The notes under the pieces: generated by a model
The model's input: only the letters and a program-made list of their open reading frames with translations
What the model was told of the DNA's origin: nothing
Databases searched by the model: none
In this document: one piece after another, positions 11,470 through 20,780 of the stretch
How positions within the stretch are numbered: position 1 is the first letter of the stretch
Layout of the letters: every line of letters starts with the position of its first letter
Assembly: GCF_005239225.2 (NCBI RefSeq)
Contig: NC_133296.1
Span: forward strand, 11,222,001-11,286,000
Source: Populus alba
Taxonomy: Eukaryota > Streptophyta > Magnoliopsida > Malpighiales > Salicaceae
DNA: 64,000 nucleotides
Reading direction: 5' to 3'
Translations under genes and position numbers: made by a program

Positions 11470-12138
11470 ACAAACACGGCGCCGTTTTCCAATTCTTCAA
11501 TTTGACCCCCGGATTTTATCAATTTGACCCCTATAGTTTGGCGCCTTTTGCAGATTGGTCCTTGGCTTTGGATTTTGTCAATTTAACCCCTAATTGGCCC
11601 CAAAACTTCAATTTTCTTTCAATTTGGCCCCTGATTTCAATCAATTATCTTGGTAAAAATTAAATTTGGTCTCGTATAATTTCATTCTTCTCAATTAAGC
11701 CCAAATTAGGCTCCCAAACTTAATTTTTTTCACCAATTAAGCCCCAAATAAAATTAATTTGACCCATTTAAAGTATAATTAAGTCCTTGCACTTAATTAA
11801 ATCCTTCAATTGGACCCAAATTAATTCTTAAACATAATTAAAATTCAATTTTGGCCCATGATTAAATCAAATTGACCTATTAAAAATTTAATTATGTCCT
11901 TGGACTTAATTTTCATGCAAATTCATCCAATAATCATTTAATTTAACCTTGAATTTGCATTGTATTCCTATTTTTTTGGGCATAATGGGGAACAATTAGG
12001 CCTTGAATTTCCTCCAAAAATTGCAGCTTGATTTCCCGACCTACCTTCTTCGCGTTGCCAGCCTTTATTTTATTTTTTTTTATTTTTATTTTAAAAAAAA
12101 ATGAAATTTGGGGAATAACCCAAAATTGGGTTATGACA
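9958..12138 (-). repeat. 5' LTR of the nested element
   Basis: This 2181-bp LTR is nearly identical to 2686-4859 over its whole length. Differences seen include g/a at 2994 vs 10268, t/c near 3187 vs 10460 and several homopolymer-length changes. The minus-strand TATA box (11089-11098) would start the genomic transcript toward lower coordinates. Confidence 0.93.
10803..10846. repeat. 44-bp palindrome, second LTR copy
   Basis: Exact counterpart of 3528-3571, with the same single mismatch between arms. Confidence 0.85.
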
Positions 12139-13425
12139 AGGATTAACACTTAAAGATAAGCAAATGGTTGAATTGATGTGCAATGGAACTTTTGAAGATA
12201 AAGACCCTAATGAAGCAATGGAGTACCTAGACTTGCTAGCTGAAAATGCAAAAATTGAGACACTACAGGCACTTATGAGGCACTGGGTAAAACTCAACCT
12301 CATACATCTAATGGAGGTATGTATAACCTTAGGGAAGATCATGACCTCCAATCCAAGTTTGCATCTTTAGCTAGAAAAGTTGAGGCACTAGAATTGAAAA
12401 GGAGTGGTCAATTAAAATCTGTTCAAGACATTATGTGTCAAATCTGTGAAACAAATGAACATGCAACTAATGATTTTCCAACTTTGCCTTCTTTCAAGGA
12501 ATGCCTCCATGAACAAGCCCATGCTTTAAACAGTTTTCAAAAGCCCAATCATAACACATACTCGTAAACATACAATCCTGGTTGGAGAAATCACCCAAAT
12601 TTTAGTTGGAAGAGTGATAACAATAATGCACAAACTTCACAGCCATCGTTTCAAGCACACAATAATTTCCAAAATTCTCATGGATATGCACCTCCTTATG
12701 CTCCACCTCCTAGAAGAAATCTTAAGGAAACATTGCATTCATTCATTGAAAAACAAGAGATAATCAACACTCAACTTGCTCAAAACATGACAGGTTTTAA
12801 AGATACTCTTGCAAAGTTAACATCTACTCTCAGTTTTCAAGAGAACGGTAAATTTCCATCTCAACCACAGCAAAATCCAAAGGAGAAATACAATGTAAAT
12901 GCAAGTAGTTTCAGAAGTCAACACATGGATCAAGTCAAATCAGACATCACTCTTCGCAGTGGTAAGGTTATTGAAAAACCCACTCTTGAACCTTGTGAGA
13001 AAGATGATGAATCAATCTCTGAGGGTAAGGAAGGGGTTGAATCTAAACATTGCAAAGAAAAGACTGATTTCCCACCAACACTTCCATTTCCTCATGCCAT
13101 GACCAAACAGGAAGCAATCGATGATGAAAAAGACACCGAAAATGTTGTCACAGATCATTTGTCAAAGTTGACAATAGATTCGACATCTGACATCACACCA
13201 ATCAATGATTACTTTCCTAATGAATCTTTACTTTCTCTTAGTTCAATGCCTTGGTTTGCTAAAAATAACAATTTTCTTGCTTTAGGATTTTTGCCAGCTC
13301 ATTTGGATAACCAAGATAAAAGAAAGTTTTTGAGCGACGTGCAAAACCTTTATTGGGATGACCCTTATTCAAATATTGTCCTGATCAAATATTTCAAAGA
13401 TGCATTCCCGACAATGAGGTAAGTA
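12139..13425 (+). pseudogene. Athila-type gag 3' part fused in frame to an RNase H tail
   Basis: Gag resumes after the target duplication with the conserved segment MVELMCNGTFEDKDP (about 12167-12211), then a decayed zinc knuckle (CQICETNEHATNDF, about 12440). The gag/protease border motif ITLRSGKVIE follows near 12945-12975. At about 13115-13140 the frame passes directly into TENVVTDHLSKL, the end of an Athila RNase H domain, so protease, RT and most of RNase H are missing through an in-frame internal deletion. A frameshift near 13365 (after YWDDPY) moves the continuation to another frame. The longest open piece is 229 codons (12733-13422). Confidence 0.85.
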
Positions 13426-13610
13426 GTGTCATTAAATTTTGTCACTCTGAAGCATGTGAGGATCATTTCTCGTCAAAAAAGAGGACTGCAAAAATCTTAC
13501 AAAGTGGATTTTACTGGCCCACCATGTTCAAGGACTCATATGCATTCTGCAAAACCTGTGAAAATTGTCAAAAGGTAGGATTTATTTCAAAACATAAAGA
13601 GTCTTTAGAT
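13366..13610 (+). pseudogene. Integrase zinc-binding domain fragment
   Basis: In the frame after the 13365 frameshift the sequence reads LFKYCPDQIFQRCIPDNE, then the H2C2 integrase zinc domain with CHSEACEDHF and FCKTCENCQK, plus the conserved SGFYWPTMFKD between them. The catalytic DDE core is absent: sequence similarity ends near 13610 and non-retroviral DNA follows. The fragment cannot act as an integrase. Confidence 0.85.
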
Positions 13611-13956
13611 AATCTTCTATTGACTCTTAAGTCTCATCATAGTGGAGATGTGCATCAGGCAATTCATGATTTATGACTCCATTTTCATAAAGAACAAGCT
13701 CATCATAGTCTTGGGAATCTGACTATATAAAAAAAAGACCCTGTTTGCCAGTTTTTAAGAAAACTGGATGGGAAGCCTATCCCCGACCCATAGAGGGCAT
13801 TTAAGTCGTTCTTGGACGTAAAACCAAGGAAAGATGTGAGCCACAATCACAACTACTTGTACATCCATATTTTTTTAAAAAAAAAAAAGAGAGAAAGAGA
13901 GAGAGACTCCAACTGGCTTTCATATACGTGATATGATTGCATTTTCTTTTTCTCAT

Positions 13957-13964
13957 CTATAAAA
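13957..13964 (+). promoter_or_regulatory. TATA box upstream of the LOG-like ORF
   Basis: ctataaaa lies about 65-70 bp before the ATG at 14030, after a polypyrimidine-rich stretch and with a plant-like leader. This suggests that promoter DNA was captured together with the coding region. No expression evidence is available. Confidence 0.5.
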
Positions 13965-14029
13965 CCTTATTCTTCTTCCCTTCATTTCTACTCAACCCAT
14001 ACATTCATCAAATACAGAAGTGTGTAGAA

Positions 14030-14683
14030 ATGGCAGGTTCCTCAAGTAATCACATAAACAGTATTTGTGTTTTTGGTGGATCCAGTCCTGGGAAAGAAAA
14101 AGAGTTTTTAGAATTAGCAAATCATCTTGGTCAAGTACTAGCTGAGCGAAAGATTAATTTAGTGTATGGAGGAGGCATCCTTGGGTTAATGGGGGGAGTG
14201 TCAACAGCTGCATCTTTAGGAGGTAGTCAAGTTTTGGGGGTTGTCCCCAAAGCTTTAGCACAAGGGGACATCATTGGAAAAACAATTGGAGAGGAATTAC
14301 AGGTCCCTACAATGTCTGATCGACTGAATGCAATGTTTAACCATGCTGATGCCTTCATTGCCTTACCAGGTGATCTGGGTAGATTGGAAGAGATCTTTCA
14401 TATTTCCTCCTGGGCCCAACTGCACATTCACCATAAACCTATAGGTTTGTTAAATGTTAATGGTCTCTATGATAATTTGTTGTCTTTTCTTAATGATGCT
14501 GTGGAACAAGAATTTCTAACATCTTCAGCATGACAAATCATAATCTTTGCTGTTACTGCTGAACAATTGATTGACCAATTACAATCTTTAATCCCTGTAA
14601 TTAATCCCTCCATGAGTCACATAAATTGGTCAACTAAGGAAAGCCGTAAAAAGCTTAGATTGGATTTGAGCCTTCGTTTGTAA
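14030..14683 (+). pseudogene. LOG-like cytokinin riboside 5'-monophosphate phosphoribohydrolase, intronless, inside the Athila-type element
   Basis: LOG enzymes release free cytokinin bases from their riboside monophosphates. The ORF from ATG 14030 shows the LOG Rossmann fold in order: SICVFGGSSPGKE (residues 11-23), LVYGGGILGLMG (44-55), VLGVVPKAL (68-76), SDRLNAMFNHADAFIALPG (96-114) and WAQLHIHHKPIGLLNVNG (128-145). The signature PGGxGTxxE has become PGDLGRLEE (113-121), changing G to D and T to R; the usual VFCGSS has lost its cysteine. A TGA at 14531-14533 ends it after 167 codons, but homology continues in the same frame for 49 codons to TAA at 14681-14683. The stop occupies an Arg position in the family and fits CGA to TGA. 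Most plant LOG genes contain introns, so this copy may derive from an mRNA or an intronless paralogue. The start at 14030 is preferred over the upstream in-frame ATG 13937 because homology begins there. Confidence 0.88.
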
Positions 14684-15886
14684 AAACTTTATGTCTTTTG
14701 GTTTTATTTTTATGTTTTGTTGTTTCTTATATTTGTTTAAGTGTATTTCAGGTTTGTCAGTGTTTGTTATTTCAGGTGATGTCTTCTATACTCTATCTTT
14801 CTACCTTAAGACATTGAGGACAATGTCTCATTTTGGTTGGGGGGAAAGGGTAGTAGTTGATATTTTTTTTTAAAAAAAATCTGTGTTTTCTATTTCATAA
14901 ACTATTTACAAAACTGTTGTTACTAGGATGCCAGAGTAAAAGGAGTTATTTTGTTAAAGTGACTCTTGAGACGCATCTTAGTAAACATTCTTAACAGGAT
15001 CTATCAGAATACTTCTTGAAATATTCAGGTTTACAAACTCTCGTATTGGTAACACTTGATTCTGCTCATATGCTCATTTAACAAGTATTTTTAAATCTTC
15101 ATTTTCACACACACTTTAATATATGATTGTGGGTTGCACATTGGATTATTAGATTATTTATGTTCTTTTGTTAAAGGTAACAACTAAGAGAAATGGATAG
15201 TACATAATTTGATTTGCAAAAAAGAAAAGAAAAGAAAAATAATGATAATAAAAAGGTAGATAAGTTTGGTTTTGTAGCCTCCCTAACCTAAGCAATAAAG
15301 CCCGAAGGGTTGTTTTAACACTTAATACCCTAAAGTCAACTGACTTGGGAGCTATTGGCCCAACGCTTGTTAAGCTTAAGGGAATCAAACATTGCACTGT
15401 CTACATATCAGTATCTGCAACCCGAGTTGTTAAGCTCGTAGGGGTGTCTCAACACCTAATGCCCTAAGACCAACTGGTCTGGGAGTCATTAGCCTAAAAC
15501 TCATTACCTGGGTTAAAGATATATTATGTTTCAAGTTGTATGTGTATATACATAAATAAATAAATAAATAAATAAATAAAGAAAAGAAAAAAAAATATAA
15601 TAATCCCAACCTAAGGAAGTTAGCCTTAAACATTAGAACAAAAATTTGTTTTTCTTCCAAGTAAAGCCCCATAACTATATGTTGATATTTTGAGCACAAA
15701 AGAAAGGTTTAGTAATATCTGGTTTAAGAGGTATTGAGCAGATATATGAATTTAATGAGAGTTGTTTATCTGGATAAATTAAAGTAAGTTGAATGATGAA
15801 TGCCTTGCTTTATGAAATTTACAAATTATTTTTCTATTTTAACGCTTTGATTACTAGGGACTAGTAATAAGCTGGTTGGGGGGGTG
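14684..15886 (+). other. 3' non-coding part of the Athila-type element with polypurine tract
   Basis: No coding sequence recognised. It contains the segment 'cattgaggacaatgtctcattttggttgggggg' (near 14813) often seen in Athila 3' regions. A diverged tandem duplication has units starting near 15302 and 15435, each with 'ccctaa(a/g)(g/a)(t/c)caactg(a/g)(c/t)tgggag'. An ATAA microsatellite lies at about 15553-15580. The polypurine tract ggttggggggg (15874-15884) abuts the 3' LTR. Confidence 0.75.
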
Positions 15887-17330
15887 TGATTAGTACTTAA
15901 AAGTGCATATTTATCAAGGTTTTATATCATCATTTTACATTTAAAGTATCAATAACTCCTTAACTAAAACATGTTTTATAATAACAAGTCTAATACTATA
16001 AAATGCCTTAATATATGGTAAATGTTCATCTTAAATGCAGGCCTATCACATAAATCAAAGGATTGATTGATGAATTCAACTACTGAAATTTGTGAAGATA
16101 AAGAGAGGGTGAAACTTAGAAAAGAGATGTTGGTGCAGTCCAAACTGGAACACTGTTCGGTAATTGGGTCATATCTCGAGTTCTAGATATCCAAATGACC
16201 TCAAATGTTTACACAGATTCAGTAAGACATAAGCCTACAACTTTCATGTTTTCATTAAGATCTAAGAAGGTTGTTTTCAAGTTCAAATTATAGCAACAAT
16301 AAAGAAGTCCGAATCTGTCTTGCAGCCCGAACACTGCTCAGTGTTTGGCCCATATCTGGAGTTCTAGAAGTCCAAATAACTTCAAATTTTTACAAAGATT
16401 TGTTAAGACAATTTCCTGCAACTTTCATGTTTTCAAGTGGACCCAGTTCTGATGCCAGCATTTTTTTTTTATTCAAACAAGAAGATAAGGATTTTCATCA
16501 AATCAAAAGTTGGCCACCCACTCAACAATTAGTCATCAAATCAATAATTCTGAATTTTGGCCTATAAAAGGAGGCATTTGCCATGCATCTGGGAGCTTGG
16601 TTATTCAGATCAAGTTCATGCTCTTTATTTCTCTCTTTATATTTTTTTTGTAATTTTTAAATTTTGCTTTCATTAATATCTTGTTTATGCTTTTCATTTC
16701 CTTTCCTTTACTTAGTTAACTTGTATTTTCTTTATGTTCTTGTTTTGTTTATTTATGTTTCTCTTCTTCATTATGTTTAGCTAAGTTTATTATGTCAAGG
16801 TGAAAAGTTTACACTAATGGTGTAAGAATAAGTATGGTGTAAACTCAACATGGACCTTAATGTTTAATATTAACATGTCTTATCTTTTTATCTTACTAAT
16901 TCTTAATACCTTGCTTGTTAAATGGTTAATCTAGATTTGTGTTGTATAATACTTGGTACAACAAATGCTTGGCACTCTCATAGCCCAACCGTATGGTATT
17001 ACCTACACCTGGGCTATGAAAGGAACTTGATTTACTGTTAACATCAGTTGACATCATGAATTCGTGATAATATTTAAAAGTTTAGTGTTATGTAAATAAG
17101 ATAATTAATATGATCATGTTAATAATTTATAATGAGCTATTAATGACAAATCATCCGATTGGAACCTCCTTCGTGTGTGGTTTCCAAATTGAGTAATAAG
17201 AGTTTATACTATACTTGTTTGAAATACCATTGGTGGATCCTCTAACCTTGACATTTGTTCTTATCATTGTTTAATCCTTACATTAATCTTTCATCTCAAA
17301 GTTCTCATTAATTTCTTCATCTTCTTTTAT

Positions 17331-17380
<50 letters not shown>

Positions 17381-17692
17381 TTAGTATTTACATTTTGTTT
17401 ATATTATATAATATATCTCTTTGATCTTTTCATAAACTCAGTATATAGGCTGGAAACATGTGACCCGATCTTTTAGATCATTCTCAGGTATAACAACGCC
17501 ACGTACTGAGTATTATTATTATTATTATTATTGTTATTGTTGTTGTTGTTATTTTTGTTGTTATTATTGTTGTCTTGTTATTTATAATTTATACAATTAA
17601 CCTCTCTGTGGTTCGACCCCGGTCTTGCCGGGTTATTTATTACTTCGACTCTCCTGCACTTGGGATAAGACATCAATCTTTTGATCGTGTCA
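15887..17692 (+). repeat. 3' LTR of the Athila-type element
   Basis: This 1806-bp copy matches 136-1913 with scattered substitutions. The microsatellite near 17327-17380 is almost purely CTA units here, whereas the 5' copy is mostly TTA units with fewer CTA. It is followed by the target duplication aacac (17693-17697). Confidence 0.93.
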
Positions 17693-18360
17693 AACACACC
17701 TAGGAAACAAATGCCACCGTCACTCGACGCCTCACGAGCACCCCGCAACAACTCTTTTCATGAATTTTTTGTTTATGAATTTTTTTAATTCTTAATTTAG
17801 CTAGTTTAGATAGGACGAGTTTTCTGCATCCAAGGAATTGTGCATCACTCTCCACATAAAATTCTCAATTTTCTCGAGAACTTACAAGGACCAAATCTAC
17901 TTCTAATTAAGATTATCTACATTTTGAAAATAAACTTAAAATTTCCTAATTTTTTTTAATTTTAAGAATAATTTAAAATAAATAGAAACAAAAATTCAAA
18001 ATTCAAAAATAAAAATCCACAATGAATAAAAAAGAAATTGTAAAGAAACATTAACAAAACTAGCATAAATAAAGAATAAAGAATAAATTTTTATGGTTTT
18101 TATAAATTTTTAATCAAGTGAAATTTAACATGTTTCTTTCCATATCTTTAAAAGACAAGAGTAAAGGAAATTAAGTTTGACCATAGATGTAAGGACTTTT
18201 ATATGCGTTATAGGGAAAACCATAGATCCAATTGTATAAATTGAAACCGCGTATGCATGTATGGTTATCAAAACTCCATAAAAGAAGAGTCTTCAGCGCC
18301 ATTGAATGTTGAAAAATGTTAAAAAATGACAAGAGCAGTCATCCATCATTTGCAGAGTAA
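17693..18360. repeat. Low-copy repeat, copy 1 (right part)
   Basis: Continues the locus interrupted at 135. It aligns with 18775-19400, sharing 'cttttcatgaatttt', 'aattgtgcatc(a/g)ctct', 'gatccaattgtataaat' and 'catgtatggttatcaaaa'. No ORF is conserved between copies. It ends in a TATA-like stretch and 'ttgaatgttgaaaaatg'. Confidence 0.8.
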
Positions 18361-18699
18361 AAAATACAAGAAAATATTTTTTTAAAATGTTAGGATTTAG
18401 TTATATATTTTAATATTTAGAATATTAAAATACAAGATTTATATTTTTTAACAATAAAATATATTCTTAAATATTAAAGATATAAAATAGAAAAAACATA
18501 TGATGCTAAATTTGGATCTTAATTTCTTTATGAAAGAAGATCTGGCTTAAATTTTAGATGAAACAGATAAATAGAAACACGATCTAGATAATCATATAAC
18601 AATACAATTTATTTTAGATAGGGTACATTAGAAATGATATATATTTTCCTTGCACAACCAGTCTTTAATCAACCCTTACATGCTATAAGTTTTTAAATA
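18361..18699. other. AT-rich spacer
   Basis: No gene, RNA or repeat structure recognised; very AT-rich. Confidence 0.5.
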
Positions 18700-19400
18700 T
18701 CCATGATATTATATGACAACTCCTGAATTTTATAATCATAACTTTATGTTTATACCCAAAATCTATTTCCTTTCAACACACTTAGAAAGCAAACACCATT
18801 GTCTTTCAATGCCCCACGGGCGCCCCGCGACATCTCTTTTCATGAATTTTATGTTTCTGGATTCTTTAATTCCTAATTCAGATAGTTTAAATAGAATGAA
18901 TATGATATTTTAGATAGGACAGGCTTCCTGCACACAAGGAATTGTGCATCGCTCTCTACATAAAATTCCCAATCCTATCAAGAACTTGTGAGGACCAAAT
19001 CTATTTTTAAATAAGATTATTTGCATTTTGAAAATAAATTTATTTTTTCCCAAGTTGTTTTGAATTTTAAAAATAATTTAAAATAAATAGAAAGAAAAAA
19101 TTCAAAATCCAAAAATAAAAATCCACCATGAATAAAAAAAGAAATTGCTAAGAAACATTAACAAAAACTAGCATAAATAAAGAATAAAGAATAATTTTTT
19201 ATGATTTTTGTAAATTTTTAATCAATAGAAATTCAACATGTTTCCTTCCATATCTTTAAAAGACAACAGTATAGGAATTTAAGGACTTTTATATGCATAG
19301 ATCCAATTGTATAAATAGAAACCGCGTCTGCATGTATGGTTATCAAAAATCCATACAATAAGACTCTTTTTCTTCGCCGTTGAATGTTGAAAAATGACAT
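18700..19400. repeat. Low-copy repeat, copy 2 (uninterrupted)
   Basis: Paralogue of 60-135 joined to 17693-18360, including a single aacac at 18775-18779 exactly where copy 1 carries the retrotransposon. It therefore represents the pre-insertion state. A third, shorter relative is at about 21935-22215. Confidence 0.82.
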
Positions 19401-19599
19401 ATTGACTAGAGTCGTTAATTATGCCTTCTTCTGTGGAGGAAAACATACAAGACTTTCTTATCTACACGAAAATGTAATTAACAAAAATAAAAAAAAATAT
19501 CGGAGAGAGCAGGCAATTACTTGGAAGTATTTCTTAACCATTCCCAATTTCATATATTTTAATTAAATATTACACAATATACATAAGCAGGGTAAATTC

Positions 19600-19690
19600 T
19601 TATTAGGATTTGAACCCAGGATTTTCTAGTGAAAATCTAAAATCATACTCCACAACGCTACAGGTGCTTTATGAACCCCGAAGCTATGCA
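19600..19690 (-). other. Possible tRNA-derived SINE head (RNA polymerase III promoter-like)
   Basis: On the minus strand ggttcaaatcc (19616-19626) matches the tRNA B box at 10 of 11 positions. A weak A-box-like 'tagcgttgtgga' lies about 45 bases upstream in that orientation. The cloverleaf is not complete, so it is not a functional tRNA; a SINE fragment is possible but no poly(A) end was identified. Confidence 0.3.
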
Positions 19691-19790
19691 CAGCGTTCTT
19701 CCAATAAGACGACTTAGGCTGTCATCTTTGCTTTCGATTATTTCTATTAATTGCTTTGTAATTTATAACCTATATGTTTAGTTTAGGCGA

Positions 19791-20708
19791 TTAATAATTA
19801 CCGTAGAGAGCATGTATGCCATCAATATCATCCTGGGCGAGATCCCTTTTCTTAGTTCCAGATGGAATCCCTGAATACATAACGGCATTGGAATCACTAC
19901 TGTGATCAAGCCCAAGTAGATGTCCTATTTCATGAACAGCCACGGATTCCAAGTCAAATTGGTCCATTGCGGGGTTAGTACTCCACTTCTCTTCTGCATC
20001 GAAATGGAGACGGCCATCTTCTGGACTAAAAGCATGGGCTAGTGTTCTCCCAGGTCCATCGAAAGGATAACCATCCTGATGATCACCGCTGTAGAATGCA
20101 ATAACAATATTTGCTGATGCACCATCAGAGGCCTCCTGGAAAGTTAATTGAGAAACATCTGACCACTTTTTGAAAGCATCCGAGCAGACAGACCTCAAGG
20201 TGTCCATATCAACAACTTGGACACTATCCGAGCCAAATGTGTAGGTCAGATGATACTTGGAAGGTGGCCATTTTGGCATCCCATCGAAGAACTTATAATG
20301 CATCACCATGTGGAACTTGGTGTGTTTTGATTTAGTGTTGTTGGGTGTGATATCAGGCATTCCACATCGTGGAATCATCATTTGTTTGATGGTACTATCG
20401 TCGAGGATACCAGTAACATTCAGATGAAAATAGTTCTGGTATGTTTTGAGTGCAGACTCCAAGAGATCATCAAACTCGCTGGTCATGAGATTGACATCAC
20501 TTGGATAGTATCCAAACCTTTTGAGGTATTGTTTGAGCTCAACAAGTCCTTGCACAGTTTGGCCCTTTCGAACTCCCTCCAGCTTTTGAAGGGAGCTAAA
20601 AGAATATTGCTGATGCTCGGATTTCAAAATCCTCGCCAGACCTATGAAGGACTGGATACAAAAGAAGGTGAGGAAAGCTAGCAAAAGACAGGAAAGTTTA
20701 GGAGCCAT
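19791..20708 (-). CDS. Matrix metalloproteinase (matrixin, plant MMP)
   Basis: Predicted secreted zinc endopeptidase of 305 residues acting in the apoplast, probably on extracellular proteins. A signal peptide covers residues 1 to about 25. A peptidoglycan-binding-like prodomain follows (about 42-112), ending in the cysteine switch PRCGMPD (113-119) that keeps the zymogen inactive. The catalytic domain has structural zinc/calcium ligands (H210, D212, H225, H235), the zinc site HEIGHLLGLDHS (259-270) and the Met-turn methionine M277. It ends at LYGNY right after the catalytic domain, so the carboxy-terminal hydrophobic/GPI tail of several plant MMPs is absent; the short form resembles soybean metalloendoproteinase 1. 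The gene is intronless, as plant MMP genes usually are. All key residues are present, so it is probably functional. The ATG precedes a clear signal peptide. Confidence 0.95.
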   Translation of the reverse strand: MAPKLSCLLLAFLTFFCIQSFIGLARILKSEHQQYSFSSLQKLEGVRKGQTVQGLVELKQYLKRFGYYPSDVNLMTSEFDDLLESALKTYQNYFHLNVTGILDDSTIKQMMIPRCGMPDITPNNTKSKHTKFHMVMHYKFFDGMPKWPPSKYHLTYTFGSDSVQVVDMDTLRSVCSDAFKKWSDVSQLTFQEASDGASANIVIAFYSGDHQDGYPFDGPGRTLAHAFSPEDGRLHFDAEEKWSTNPAMDQFDLESVAVHEIGHLLGLDHSSDSNAVMYSGIPSGTKKRDLAQDDIDGIHALYGNY

Positions 20709-20772
20709 ATTGATGTTGTTTCAGAGAATGGCTTTCGTCGTGGGTTGTGGCTGTGCAGTACAATTGCATGGC

Positions 20773-20780
20773 TATTTATA
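20773..20780 (-). promoter_or_regulatory. TATA box of the metalloproteinase gene
   Basis: On the minus strand it reads tataaata within tctataaatagcc, about 65-72 bases upstream of the ATG (20708), a normal distance for a plant gene with a short leader. Confidence 0.75.

Larger units (their letters stand above)
2686..12138 (-). mobile_element. Non-coding Tat/Ogre-like LTR retrotransposon nested in Athila gag
   Basis: Nearly identical LTRs (2686-4859 and 9958-12138) bound a 5.1-kb interior. A perfect target duplication aggat is at 2681-2685 and 12139-12143. Minus orientation is shown by three signs that agree: a primer site read on the minus strand (9937-9954), a polypurine tract read on the minus strand (4860-4875), and minus-strand TATA boxes in both LTRs (3811-3820, 11089-11098). 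No gag, protease, RT or integrase motif was found in the interior, so it must be mobilised in trans. Tandem arrays occupy the part next to the 3' LTR, as is known for Ogre/Tat-lineage 3' untranslated regions. The lineage call is inferred from the primer site and this architecture. Confidence 0.93.
136..17692 (+). mobile_element. Athila-type Ty3/Gypsy LTR retrotransposon, decayed, carrying a LOG-like passenger and a nested element
   Basis: The two LTRs (136-1913 and 15887-17692) start tgattagtact and end gtgtca. They are flanked by a perfect 5-bp target duplication aacac (131-135 and 17693-17697). A tRNA-Asp-type primer site follows the left LTR, and a G-rich polypurine tract (ggttggggggg) precedes the right LTR. 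The inside holds an Athila-like gag, an RNase H tail, an integrase zinc-domain fragment, an intronless LOG-like ORF and a long non-coding 3' part. Gag is interrupted by the nested element at 2686-12138; without it the element would be about 8.1 kb. The LTRs differ at many substitutions and in a microsatellite, so the insertion is not recent. Stops and frameshifts make it non-autonomous. Athila assignment follows from gag motifs and primer site; the superfamily is certain, the lineage likely. Confidence 0.93.

Noticed and set aside
20382..20681. 99-codon plus-strand frame opposite the metalloproteinase
   Set aside because: It is an antisense shadow of a well-supported gene and has no motif.
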